Source: Paenibacillus sp. PL91 | GTDB lineage: Bacteria; Bacillota; Bacilli; Paenibacillales; Paenibacillaceae | Direction of reading: 5' to 3' | Length of the DNA: 64,000 bases | Assembly (NCBI RefSeq): GCF_012935325.2 | Contig: NZ_JABBYG020000018.1 | Span: 62,001-126,000 of the forward strand | In this document: positions 51,586-60,460 of the stretch, piece after piece | Numbering within the stretch: the stretch's first letter is position 1 | Layout of the letters: each line of letters begins with the position of its first letter | Position numbers and translations under genes: made by a program | Notes under the pieces: model-generated | Databases searched by the model: none | What the model was told of the DNA's origin: nothing | Seen by the model: the letters and a program-made list of their open reading frames with translations, nothing else

Positions 51586-53220
51586 CTACGATTTATTTTT
51601 ATACAAATCCGTCGGATTGCAGCCGGTATACTTTTTAAATAACGTACTGAAATACGGCACATACTTATATCCGACCTGGTCCGCCACCTGATAGATCAAG
51701 TGCTTCCCTTCTAAAATCATTTCTTTCGCCTTCTCCATCCGAATCCGCGTCAAGTAGCTGTTGAACGACTCCCCCATCGCCTTCTTAAAGAGAAGGCTTA
51801 AATAGTTTCTCGAAATATGAATACGATCCGCCAGATCGGATATCGTAATCGGCTCGGCATAATGTTCATGGATAAACTGAACGATAAAATCAACGGCCTG
51901 CCGATGCTTGATGTTCTCATTGCTGCTGCGGGAGCTGCAAATCATATCAATTTTTCCGTAAAGCCACTCCCTCAGCTGCTCCAGTGTCGTTACGAAATGC
52001 AGCTCGCGGGTAACCTCCTCCATCGGAGCGATGTTTTCCAATTGAATGCCGACTTCAAATAGCGTATAAGCAAAAATGGTCCACAGCTCCGTACCCAGCT
52101 TTTCAAGGTTGCGAGCCGATACATCTCCGCCTTTGCTCCACTGGCCGAAGTAATCCTCCACAATCTCTTTCGCCTTATCTTCTTGAAACAGCTTCATGGC
52201 CTCTGCCATTTGCTGATAAAATTTAACCGGACGGAGGGAGATCGGGTAAGCTTGTTGCTCTTTTTTTCCGCCATGGACATATTCGTATAAGTGGATGCCT
52301 TCTATTGGAGCGTTGTTTTTAAAGTAAAGAGCTTGGAAAGCCTCCTCGGTCGAATCCGCAATTTCCATCCAATTCGACTTAAACGTTCCGATTCCGGTAT
52401 GAAGAGTAATATCCAAGAAGGAGCGGACGCTTTGAATGACCCGTTCCCCAAAACGGTAAGCTTGCTTCATCGTAAGGTCGCTCCATTCTTCATTCGGAGC
52501 ATGAAGAATAATCGCCGAGTGGTTGCTGAATAGTTCCACATAATGAGAATCTGGCCACTCCTCATTGGAGATCTCCTGAATAATGTTAGCGATGGCGAAC
52601 CTGAACAAGCTCAAATCCTTCGTCGAGACCCTTGTCACACGCTCCGTACGGATAATTTCAATGCCAATTACGGCATGGCGGTGACCTTTCCAATATTGGT
52701 ACGCTTCGGGAATCATCCGGGTATCCGGAAGCTTCGAATGATCCGGTCCTGTAGAGATTGATTTGATCCATTCTTTTTCAACGAACGGCTCGTATAGCTT
52801 TAATTTCTCCTCAAGCTCTTCATTTCGATGTCTTTGCTCCAGTTCTTCCTCCAATGCCGCGATCGTTCTCCCCAGCACATCCTGTATCGTCTGAACGCTA
52901 ATCGGTTTGTTTAAATAATCGGCTATCCCAAGCCGAAGCGCTTGTCTTGCATATTCAAAATCAGCGTAGCCGCTTAAAACAATAATCTTCCCGAGAAAAT
53001 TCGCCTTGTTCAGCCGTTCAACCATATCCAAGCCGTTAAGCACGGGCATATAAATATCGGTGATCACAATATCGGGCTGACACTCTTGAACGACCTGCAG
53101 TCCCTCCTCACCGTCCATCGCATCCCCGACCCACTCCGCATCAAGCTCCGCCCAAGGGATGACGTTTCTCATTCCTTCCAAAACATTCCGGTCATCATCT
53201 ATAATTACAATTTTCCACAT
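51586..53220 (-). CDS. yesN: YesN-type two-component response regulator (receiver plus AraC domain)
   Basis: 544 residues from ATG 53220 behind GGGTGATGAGAC. Receiver domain (1-120) with acidic pocket IIDDD, phosphoacceptor Asp55 in DIVITDIYMPVLNGL and Lys in LNKPIS. A long middle region follows, then AraC-type DNA-binding at about 440-544 (ITISDLADRIHISRNYLSLL; IYQVADQVGYKYVPYFSTLF; KYTGCNPTDLYK). It overlaps the kinase gene by 16 bp and should activate the adjoining sugar transporter when phosphorylated. Confidence 0.95.
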   Translation of the reverse strand: MWKIVIIDDDRNVLEGMRNVIPWAELDAEWVGDAMDGEEGLQVVQECQPDIVITDIYMPVLNGLDMVERLNKANFLGKIIVLSGYADFEYARQALRLGIADYLNKPISVQTIQDVLGRTIAALEEELEQRHRNEELEEKLKLYEPFVEKEWIKSISTGPDHSKLPDTRMIPEAYQYWKGHRHAVIGIEIIRTERVTRVSTKDLSLFRFAIANIIQEISNEEWPDSHYVELFSNHSAIILHAPNEEWSDLTMKQAYRFGERVIQSVRSFLDITLHTGIGTFKSNWMEIADSTEEAFQALYFKNNAPIEGIHLYEYVHGGKKEQQAYPISLRPVKFYQQMAEAMKLFQEDKAKEIVEDYFGQWSKGGDVSARNLEKLGTELWTIFAYTLFEVGIQLENIAPMEEVTRELHFVTTLEQLREWLYGKIDMICSSRSSNENIKHRQAVDFIVQFIHEHYAEPITISDLADRIHISRNYLSLLFKKAMGESFNSYLTRIRMEKAKEMILEGKHLIYQVADQVGYKYVPYFSTLFKKYTGCNPTDLYKNKS

Positions 53221-54977
53221 GTCTCATCACCCTGTTCTTCCTTATTGTTTAACATCGGAATGCGTATGAGTACTGTTGTTCCGGGACTATCTGTATTTGA
53301 CATCAGTTTTAGACCGTAGCTGCCGCCAAAATAAATGTCAATTCGTTCACGGACGTTCCGGATTCCGTATCCTCCTGTTTTTCTCTTTTTCGGCTCTTGC
53401 CAATTATCCTTTAGACCAATGCCGTTATCGGTTATTCGAAAAACGACTACAGCATCCTTCGCGATCTCCGCACATACCTCGATCGTCCCCTCTTTTTTGC
53501 CGTGGAACCCATGCATAATGGCATTCTCGATAAAAGGCTGCAGCGTCATCTTCGGAATATATAAGTCCTTGATGGTTTCAGGTACATCTACTCGTAAAAC
53601 GAACTGTTCACCCAGGCGAATCTGCTGAATCTGCATATAGCATTCCATATGCAGCAATTCGTCACGGATATTGATTACGCTTTCACCGTTCGATAGGCCG
53701 ATCCGGAACATTTTCCCCATTAAAACCAGTATGGTGCTCATTTTCTCCTGTCCGCCTGCAATCGCCATCCAATTCAGCTGATCCAAGGTGTTATACAAAA
53801 AATGCGGATTGATCATCGCCTGCAGCGCTTTGATTTCCGCCTCCTTCTGCCTCCGGTACTGATCCTCTAATGAAGCGTACAGCTCCTGAATACGCTCGAT
53901 GAGCCTGCGATAGCCTGAAAATAACGCTCCAAATTCATTCCGGTAACCAGTCGGCAAACTAATTTTGTTGACGTTAACCGAATTTCGGCTCATTTCATGC
54001 AGCAGCAAACCGATCGGCTTCACAAACTGCCGGGAAAAAAACAAGTTGAAGCATAGGGCGATAAGCATGGCTGAGCCACCTGCCAGCAGCAATACAAGAG
54101 CAAGACGAAAGCTGCCTCCCGTAATTTCCTCCCATGGAGTCGATTCGATCAACGTCCAATCCCTATCGAAGTGTTTGGCCCATACCATCAGATATTCGCT
54201 TGAATCCGAATGGCCGCTGCTCACGGATTTCGTTTTGATATAACCGGAATCGCCGTTGATGTTTTCCAAGAAGGCCTTGACCTGATCCTGTGGCATGGAT
54301 TCGCCGCCGATCATTGTAATAAGCCGTCCCCCGGAATCGAGCAGAACCCGGTTTGCAACAGGATTATGACTTTCAATCAGCTTCTTAATTGAAGACGCTT
54401 TAATATTCAATAGCAGCAGTCCTCGGTAATCACCTGTAACCGAATACACCTTGCGGACAAAGCTTATGACCTGTTTCTTACCCTGGGCGGTTCGGATCTC
54501 ATGCTCTCCAATCCAACCGAAGTCGTTATTATCGATTGACGGGTTGTACCATTCTTCTTCTTTGATTAAATCATGCTCGATAAATTTCACCGGGCCCTGA
54601 GGCTCAAATTGAAGCGTTTGCTTAATATAGAAATGAACGGACTCAATATCGGGTGTCGAAAAAGTAAGCTGTGCGAGGAACGACTCCATTTCCTTACGTT
54701 TCTTGTAATTGGAATAAGGATTCTCTGTTACGTTTACATAATCCAATAGATTCGTGTTCCGGGTGGCCGTCAAAGAAATCTGTTCGATCGATTTCATTTG
54801 GATATCAACCTTATTATAAAGCTCATTAAGCAGACCTTGCTGGTAGTAGGACGTATTTTGCACCATCTGCTGTGCAGAGTATGAATAGGCGATCCAGATG
54901 ACAATGGTAAGAAGCGTTACTATGAATCCTGCGGAACCTCCGAACAGAAGGTAGTCTATTCGGTATTTTTTAAACAT
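53205..54977 (-). CDS. yesM: YesM-type sensor histidine kinase
   Basis: 590 residues from ATG 54977 (an in-frame TTG at 54995 lies inside the GAGGAGG ribosome site). Membrane segments at about 13-36 and 292-314 flank a large extracellular sensor domain. Then come HAMP (about 315-368), the HisKA-like box with His392 in ALQAMINPHFLYNTLDQLNW, and the ATPase with N- and G-boxes (FIENAIMHGF; ITDNGIGL; GGYGIRNVRERI). It phosphorylates the YesN-type partner. The ligand is probably a sugar, possibly delivered by the binding protein. Confidence 0.95.
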   Translation of the reverse strand: MFKKYRIDYLLFGGSAGFIVTLLTIVIWIAYSYSAQQMVQNTSYYQQGLLNELYNKVDIQMKSIEQISLTATRNTNLLDYVNVTENPYSNYKKRKEMESFLAQLTFSTPDIESVHFYIKQTLQFEPQGPVKFIEHDLIKEEEWYNPSIDNNDFGWIGEHEIRTAQGKKQVISFVRKVYSVTGDYRGLLLLNIKASSIKKLIESHNPVANRVLLDSGGRLITMIGGESMPQDQVKAFLENINGDSGYIKTKSVSSGHSDSSEYLMVWAKHFDRDWTLIESTPWEEITGGSFRLALVLLLAGGSAMLIALCFNLFFSRQFVKPIGLLLHEMSRNSVNVNKISLPTGYRNEFGALFSGYRRLIERIQELYASLEDQYRRQKEAEIKALQAMINPHFLYNTLDQLNWMAIAGGQEKMSTILVLMGKMFRIGLSNGESVINIRDELLHMECYMQIQQIRLGEQFVLRVDVPETIKDLYIPKMTLQPFIENAIMHGFHGKKEGTIEVCAEIAKDAVVVFRITDNGIGLKDNWQEPKKRKTGGYGIRNVRERIDIYFGGSYGLKLMSNTDSPGTTVLIRIPMLNNKEEQGDETCGKL

Positions 54978-55267
54978 TCTTGTTCGCCTCCTCAAATATC
55001 ATAATAGCCCTCTGGAGACACTATAAGCATATAGAAGTCAAGATTACAAGACTTAAGATAGAAATTACGAATGCTTGCACAGTAAATAACCGTACTCGTC
55101 TTTCAGTTTCACTTCGTCTATTGACTGGCCGTTAGATTAATAAACAACTGATCCAAAGTGAGAAAGTTCCTCAATTGCGGGATACGATATAAGTTCTTGT
55201 CCTCCGATATATGCCCCATTTTTTCAGATTCATAATAATAAGTTGTTTTATCTATCATACCAAACCG

Positions 55268-55339
55268 TTAACTTTGCCCGTAATATAACCAGGCTCCTGC
55301 TGTATGTTGGAAGCCTGGTCTCTTTGTACTACTCGTCAT
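55268..55339 (-). CDS. Possible 23-residue peptide upstream of yesM
   Basis: ATG 55339 follows a near-ideal ribosome site AAAGGAGGTGTCAAC. The frame ends at TAA 55270-55268 and encodes MTSSTKRPGFQHTAGAWLYY then GQS. A stem-loop (ACCAGGCT / AGCCTGGT, 55288-55316) lies inside it. It could be a leader peptide for the yesMN operon 290 bp downstream or an independent small peptide; coding is unproven. The rest of 54978-55632 holds only a repeat copy. Confidence 0.35.
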   Translation of the reverse strand: MTSSTKRPGFQHTAGAWLYYGQS

Positions 55340-55430
55340 GTTGACACCTCCTTTAAAATCTCCGAAAAGGAATGTGGTTGCTTCAATGAAAAAGCAGCTG
55401 ATCGTTTTAACCGGCTGCTGCAATGGCTTG

Positions 55431-55458
55431 TTCAACTAACGTTTTCCGTTAGCTTAAT
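55431..55458. repeat. Dispersed 22-nt motif, copy 2
   Basis: CTAACGTTTTCCGTTAGCTTAA aligns with CTATCGTTACCCGTTAGCTAAA at 45861-45882, differing at 4 of 22 positions. A GCAGC-rich imperfect stem-loop (55393-55421) lies next to it. Confidence 0.65.
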
Positions 55459-55803
55459 TACATTTTCTGAAGTCCTATAGTATGTTTGCTCTATACTAGA
55501 TTTAAAAATAGGCTACTATCCTTCTAAAATCTCTTCTTTGTTTAAGATTATAGTTATAACCTCGTAGGTATAAGCCTTTCCAAAACTCTCTACTTCATCA
55601 TAAAATGTACAGCTATTGTTAGTAAAAAATAGTTAGCTTTCGAGGAGGAACGAGTTTTTGCAGAGAATAGTAAGTGTAAGGCTAATAAGAAGCCCCGCAT
55701 CTGTAGAAAAAACGGACGGTTATTAAGGAAAGTTCCTTGTATTCCTGGGATCAAAGGTGGAAAGAAAATAAAAATTATAGCAGGTCCACCTGGTGCTCCA
55801 GGT

Positions 55804-58362
55804 ATGCCAGGAGTTCCAGGCATAGATGGCCCTCAGGGAATCCAAGGTCCAGCAGGTCCAGCAGGTCCAGCAGGTCCAGCAGGTCCAGCAGGTGCACAAG
55901 GTGGGGTTGGTCCTCCGGGTCCTTCTCAGTTATTAGTGAATCAGACTGCGTTTGTTGATCCTGTGTATGGTAATAACGCAACAGCATTGCTTGATGATGA
56001 GACAAAGCCATGGCAGACTGCCGCTGCGGCTGTAGCTGCCGCTCCTTCAGGCACTACTATCATTGTACGTCCCGGATTTTATACGGAGACAAATTTGGCA
56101 AAAGACGGAATCAGTTGGGTATTTGAAAAGGGAGCTGTAGTGACAGCTATTGGAAATCTTTTTGATGATCTTGGAGCTGAAATAGCTTTTGATGTTCTTG
56201 GTGAGGGACAGTTTCTAACCAATGGAGCAACAACTGCAGGCAGTTCTATTCTTCAGAGCACAGGTGCCAGCACAATCCACCTAGAATGCGAATCCATGAG
56301 TGATACGGTAGGGAATACGATCCATTTACTCGGTGGCGGGATTTATACCATAAACGTTAGGGAGAGTATCACGAACAGCTTCATCGGAGGTTCTGCTATT
56401 GTGATAACGAGTGGAACACTGTTTATGAATGTTTTTGAAATTTCGAATGATACCAGCGGTTCGGAGGACCTCATCCTTTTTTCGGGGTCAGATCCACTTA
56501 GTATAAATTTAGAAGCAACGATGATTACTAGCGGGGGCAGGGCCGTTTTTGTAACTAATAGCGCCCCGAACCAGACGTCCGTTATCACCCTGCGAGCGCG
56601 GAACATTCAGTCCGGTTCTGGTTTAATTATTGATATCGCTCCTCAATATACCGGTACATTTATTAGTTTTTCTGTAGCTTTGGTGGGGGTTTCCCAAGGG
56701 GTATCAGTTCAAGGCGGCAGTATGGTTAGTTTGATTTCATATTTATTGGTCGTTATTAATTCATTAGCTCCAGCACTGCTTATTGATGGTAATACTGTAT
56801 TCACGGGTGAGTTCGATAAGATATTCAGTCAAGATCGATGCATTTTAATGCAGAATGCAGAGGCAATTATTCATGCCAAAGTAATCAACTCTTTTCAGAC
56901 GGTGAACAGTGCCATTGATCTTCAAAATGGGCAAATGAGATTACAGGTAGATCTTATTTCTAGTGCAGCAGGCTGTATTCATGTAGCTGGGGGCAACCAT
57001 AAGTCGACCGTGATGCAGATGTCGACAAACGGAACGACGGCTCCAGCAATACTCGTAGCCAATAATGGTCATCTATTTCTTAATTTTCAGGAGATTTCAG
57101 GATTTGTGAACGGACTCGTTACGGTGGAAAGCGGAGGCAATCTGAACATGATTGGAGATCGTATCTCCACTTTCGACAACGGTACCGGGTTCAAGACAGC
57201 CCTGCTTATTAATGATGGGCAAGTCGAAGCGAACGTAAATGCGATCTCGGCTTTTGGCAGCTGTATTCATTTAACGCCGGGAGGAATTAATCCCAATATC
57301 CGTTGTTATGTTGACTCTTTATCCAGCTCGGTCTTCGGAATTCCAGGCACTAGCCTCATTTTCCAAGAAGCAGGCAACTCGAATATTGTATTCAATCGCA
57401 TGGATGCCAGCGCTTCCCTGCAGATGATTTCCTTAGCGGATGGTAATCTGGACATTCAAGGTGAGTTTATGCTCAACACCCTGCCGGATTCTTCGATCGG
57501 CATTGCTGTCACCGGTGGAAATTTCAATGGCAATATTGCAAGAATGCAATTGGGCACACGTGCATTAGAGGCGAGTGCAGGCAATGTAACTCTTACATTT
57601 GCTGAGGTGGCCATCTTCCAACCTAGTACTGAACGGACTATCGTTTTGCTAAGCGGAAATACGAATGCCCGAATCGTGGGTGATCTTATTCAAGGTGGGG
57701 CGGATTATACTGGAATCGTTGTACAGGATACGGCTATTCTTGTGGCGGACATCAACGAAATCAGAGTCGGCGGGATCTGTATGCTGTACAACTCTATCTT
57801 GGCCTCGGACTTGTCCTTCGATAGGCTGTTGGTCGTGAGCGGCGTAACCCTGCCCGATGCGGCTGCCATCGTGGTAAACGCCGGTATATTAAGAGCAAAT
57901 GGCAGCATCATCGGAAATGACACCGGGATCGATACCGGAACAGGAATTCTTGTTGCCAATGACGCAAGCCTCATTGCAGATATCAACTTTATTCGCACAA
58001 CAAACAATGCACTTAGAACCTCAAGCACTGGCAGAGTTCAATTGTATGCAGATGAAGTAGAGTCAGGAGCGGAGGTCATTACCATCACGGACCTTTCCGC
58101 CGGAAACTCAGCGGACTATACCTTCAAAGGACTCTTCCGATGCCAGGATCCGAACGCATCGGTGATAGAGATTATTCCCGAGCCCCCTAGTGTATTGCGA
58201 TTGATCAATTCAACTCTCATAAACGGGATAGCGCCTTCGATTTCTTCGCCGGTCGCTGCAACCATAAATAACTATGGCATTGTTACGGCTACTTTTCCTC
58301 CAGACGGTACGGTTACCTTTCTATTTCCTGATTCTGTAAATATAAATTCAGCTGTTAATTAA
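55804..58362 (+). CDS. Collagen-like protein with giant beta-helix domain; true start missing in frame
   Basis: The frame is open from 55633, including a Lys/Cys-rich N-terminus (NSKCKANKKPRICRKNGRLL, then RKVPCIPGIKGGKK). But no ATG, GTG or TTG exists in frame before ATG 55804, which sits inside the Gly-X-Y tract without a ribosome site. A TTG at 55658, nine bases after AGGAGG, is one frame off, so a frameshift near 55660-55720 is likely. From 55804: Gly-X-Y repeats (about 1-42), then about 800 residues of short beta-strand turns (VDPVYGNNATALLDDETKPW, GTTIIVRPGFYTETNLAKDG) with recurring 'lxxxGxxxxxIxxI' rungs, a pectin-lyase-like right-handed helix. Probably a spore-surface filament (inference). 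Confidence 0.75.
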   Translation: MPGVPGIDGPQGIQGPAGPAGPAGPAGPAGAQGGVGPPGPSQLLVNQTAFVDPVYGNNATALLDDETKPWQTAAAAVAAAPSGTTIIVRPGFYTETNLAKDGISWVFEKGAVVTAIGNLFDDLGAEIAFDVLGEGQFLTNGATTAGSSILQSTGASTIHLECESMSDTVGNTIHLLGGGIYTINVRESITNSFIGGSAIVITSGTLFMNVFEISNDTSGSEDLILFSGSDPLSINLEATMITSGGRAVFVTNSAPNQTSVITLRARNIQSGSGLIIDIAPQYTGTFISFSVALVGVSQGVSVQGGSMVSLISYLLVVINSLAPALLIDGNTVFTGEFDKIFSQDRCILMQNAEAIIHAKVINSFQTVNSAIDLQNGQMRLQVDLISSAAGCIHVAGGNHKSTVMQMSTNGTTAPAILVANNGHLFLNFQEISGFVNGLVTVESGGNLNMIGDRISTFDNGTGFKTALLINDGQVEANVNAISAFGSCIHLTPGGINPNIRCYVDSLSSSVFGIPGTSLIFQEAGNSNIVFNRMDASASLQMISLADGNLDIQGEFMLNTLPDSSIGIAVTGGNFNGNIARMQLGTRALEASAGNVTLTFAEVAIFQPSTERTIVLLSGNTNARIVGDLIQGGADYTGIVVQDTAILVADINEIRVGGICMLYNSILASDLSFDRLLVVSGVTLPDAAAIVVNAGILRANGSIIGNDTGIDTGTGILVANDASLIADINFIRTTNNALRTSSTGRVQLYADEVESGAEVITITDLSAGNSADYTFKGLFRCQDPNASVIEIIPEPPSVLRLINSTLINGIAPSISSPVAATINNYGIVTATFPPDGTVTFLFPDSVNINSAVN
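55846..55890 (+). repeat. Tandem 9-bp repeat GGTCCAGCA x5 in the collagen-like gene
   Basis: Five exact units encode Gly-Pro-Ala triplets. Such repeats can change number by slippage without shifting frame. Confidence 0.9.
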
Positions 58363-58482
58363 ATTAGTAATGAAACTTGAATGAAGTCAATTTTTTTTGT
58401 CTATTTAATTTTGACGGCTATTACACTACCCTTTATTCTCATCTGACATTTCCACTTTAACTACAGCAGAGCTCACTGTCGT

Positions 58483-58701
58483 ATGCCCTACCCTTACCGT
58501 AATTGCGTACCATTAGCCCTTACTGCTTTTACCGTCGTTCATTGCAATTCCAGTCAATGTGCCCCCATAGAAAAATCGTACCGTTTACGTCTGGCTAGTA
58601 TAGCACTTTACGCATCTGGACAGAAAAAAGCAGCAGTCGGTTTTTTCATTGTTGCATTGATTGTTGTCTTATTGGTCTATTTGATTATAAAATACGAATG
58701 A
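58483..58701 (+). CDS. Possible small membrane protein, 72 residues
   Basis: ATG 58483 has only a weak ribosome site (AGAG). The C-terminal third is a strong membrane segment (KAAVGFFIVALIVVLLVYLI) followed by IKYE, but the N-terminal two thirds (MPYPYRNCVPLALTAF onward) look irregular. Not recognised. The gap 58363-58735 holds nothing else. Confidence 0.35.
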   Translation: MPYPYRNCVPLALTAFTVVHCNSSQCAPIEKSYRLRLASIALYASGQKKAAVGFFIVALIVVLLVYLIIKYE

Positions 58702-58735
58702 AGAATATGAAGACAAGGAATCGAGGTCGGTGAGG

Positions 58736-59242
58736 ATGAAAATCGTCGTCGTATCTGATACGCATATGCCCAGAATGAACAAGAAACTGCCAGATCGGTT
58801 GCTTCGCGAGCTAAAAACGGCAAAAGCTATCATTCATGCAGGTGATTGGACGAATCTTTCCGTGTACGAGGCCTTGGTAGCATTCGCCCCGATCTACGGT
58901 GTTTCAGGTAACAATGACGGAGCAGACATTATCCGCAAGTTTGGATTGCGGAGGCAATTAGAGTTCGAGGGTGTAAAAATCGGTATCGTTCACGGACATG
59001 GTGATGGGAAAAGAATAAATACGGAAGCGCGTGCGTTAGAAGCCTTCAAGAATGTTCATTTGAATGTGCTTATCTATGGCCATTCCCATATTCCAGTGCT
59101 TAAGCGCTCAGGTGACCTGTTGGTATTTAATCCCGGGTCACCAACTGATAAGAGGAGGCAGCCCATGTATTCGTTCGGCATTTTACAACTTGTTGGTGGA
59201 ACAGTGTCTGCCAAACATATATTTTACAATGACAAATCGTAG
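58736..59242 (+). CDS. YfcE/MJ0936-type metallophosphoesterase
   Basis: 168 residues from ATG 58736 (GTG 58730 is an alternative) behind GAGGTCGGT. Metal-binding motifs in order: SDTHMPRM (DxH), HAGDWT (GD), VSGNNDG (GNxD-like), IVHGHGDG (GH), and YGHSHIPVLKRSGDLLVFNP (GHxH). All ligands are present. The family includes cyclic-nucleotide or bis-p-nitrophenyl phosphate phosphodiesterases; the natural substrate is unknown. Confidence 0.93.
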   Translation: MKIVVVSDTHMPRMNKKLPDRLLRELKTAKAIIHAGDWTNLSVYEALVAFAPIYGVSGNNDGADIIRKFGLRRQLEFEGVKIGIVHGHGDGKRINTEARALEAFKNVHLNVLIYGHSHIPVLKRSGDLLVFNPGSPTDKRRQPMYSFGILQLVGGTVSAKHIFYNDKS

Positions 59243-59505
59243 GATTATAGTCCATTCTGGCATAGAGATCGGAAAGTACTTTGATCTTCCTTCCGTTTTT
59301 GACGACAACTACCGAGCAATGTTTTTAATTCGCCGATATGATTTTCGTGTTCAATGGAAATGAAGTATTAGATCGGATGTGTTGATCTGTTCCGATTTAC
59401 AATCTCGTCAGACTTCGTAAAATTAGTTTTACACTAACCTCAACAACGGAAACAGTGGCAGCCATGGACGTAAATGAAGTCTTTGACTGCCGATGTTTTA
59501 TTAAA

Positions 59506-59527
59506 CTATCGTTCCCCGTAAGCTTAA
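59506..59527. repeat. Dispersed 22-nt motif, copy 3
   Basis: CTATCGTTCCCCGTAAGCTTAA, 3 of 22 positions different from copy 1. It is the only feature I see in the 340-bp gap 59243-59583. Confidence 0.65.
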
Positions 59528-59583
59528 CTCTTTCTTGGTTGAAAGCCCTGATGTATATGTATATACCTGAACCATTCTCTAAT

Positions 59584-59955
59584 TCATCTGTGTTGATCTA
59601 TAAGAATGGGATTACCATCAGGATCTTCAATAGTAAAACTTGCAGGGCCTTCGCTTGTTTCATCTGCTTCAGATAATATTTTAATTCCTTTTGCTTTAAG
59701 CTGTTTTTGAATATCTCGAATGTCCGTAAACGAATTAAGACTTTCGGCATTTTCATTCCATCCTGGATTAAAGGTCAGAATATTCTTTTCAAACATTCCT
59801 TGGAATAGACCAATTATACAACTTTCATTCTTCATAATGAGCCAATTTTGGGTAATATCGCCTCCAAATACTTGAAATCCTAGATTTTCGTAAAATAATT
59901 TTGATTTGTAAATGTCTTTTACACTTAAACTTACAGAGAATGCGCCAAGTTTCAT
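59584..59955 (-). CDS. VOC (glyoxalase-like) family protein
   Basis: 123 residues from ATG 59955 behind TTGGAGGAAAT. One VOC unit in two halves: GAFSVSLSVKDIYKSKLFYE with MKNESCIIGLFQGMFEKNIL, and EGPASFTIEDPDGNPILIDQ. This is the YkcA/CatE-like short type. Metal ligands are not certain. It is monocistronic and convergent with the phosphoesterase gene. Function unknown. Confidence 0.9.
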   Translation of the reverse strand: MKLGAFSVSLSVKDIYKSKLFYENLGFQVFGGDITQNWLIMKNESCIIGLFQGMFEKNILTFNPGWNENAESLNSFTDIRDIQKQLKAKGIKILSEADETSEGPASFTIEDPDGNPILIDQHR

Positions 59956-60164
59956 ATTTCCTCCAATAAAAAATTATTTTTACTAGGTTTATTGCATAAA
60001 GTATACAACATTTCTTTGATGAACACATGTTTCGCCCCAGTATTGTAACCACGGAAGCAATTAAGTTGCTTTTAGTGTGCCGTTTCTCTTATCGTTTTTG
60101 CGCCGCGGTCGCTTAATTAACATACAATTTATGTATCTATGGCTTTTTTAGGGAAAATCGTAAC

Positions 60165-60218
60165 CGGCACAATTATGTGCCGTTTTTTTTCGTTAACGTA
60201 AACTGCCCGTTAGCTTAA
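60165..60218 (+). repeat. Stem-loop with T-run joined to the dispersed motif, copy 4
   Basis: CGGCAC / GTGCCG (60165-60182) followed by TTTTTTTT (60183-60190) is a terminator-like hairpin without a gene before it on the plus strand. CTGCCCGTTAGCTTAA (60203-60218) shares the CCGTTAGCTTAA half of the dispersed motif. The gap 59956-60460 has no gene. Confidence 0.6.
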
Positions 60219-60418
60219 CGCTAAAGTATTCTATTGTGGTTTTTCACCCAAAACCTATTAAAAATTGAATTGTAATTTGCCATGAGCGACACAGTGGGCA
60301 CCAAGTTCTGCCGCTATCAGTTGTTCCGGCGTAGCATCTTTTGTCAATATGCTCTTTCCGGTACTTACGAGACTAGCTCCTCCCTCCCGTATTCATGAAA
60401 ATAATTGTTGGGATATTT

Positions 60419-60444
60419 GTTAATAATAAGTAATGATTATTAAC
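60419..60444. promoter_or_regulatory. Inverted repeat in the leader of the second ger operon
   Basis: GTTAATAAT-N8-ATTATTAAC, perfect 9-bp arms, ends 16 bp before the ATG of the A-subunit gene and just before its ribosome site. Possible operator or hairpin affecting translation. Confidence 0.4.
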
Positions 60445-60460
60445 AGAGGGGGATGATTAC

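Noticed and set aside
55846..55890. Tandem 9-bp array considered as a CRISPR or satellite
   Set aside because: Units are contiguous without spacers and encode Gly-Pro-Ala triplets in frame.
55775..56011. Leu/Asp-rich minus-strand frame opposite the collagen tract
   Set aside because: It is an artefact of the antisense of GGTCCAGCA repeats.
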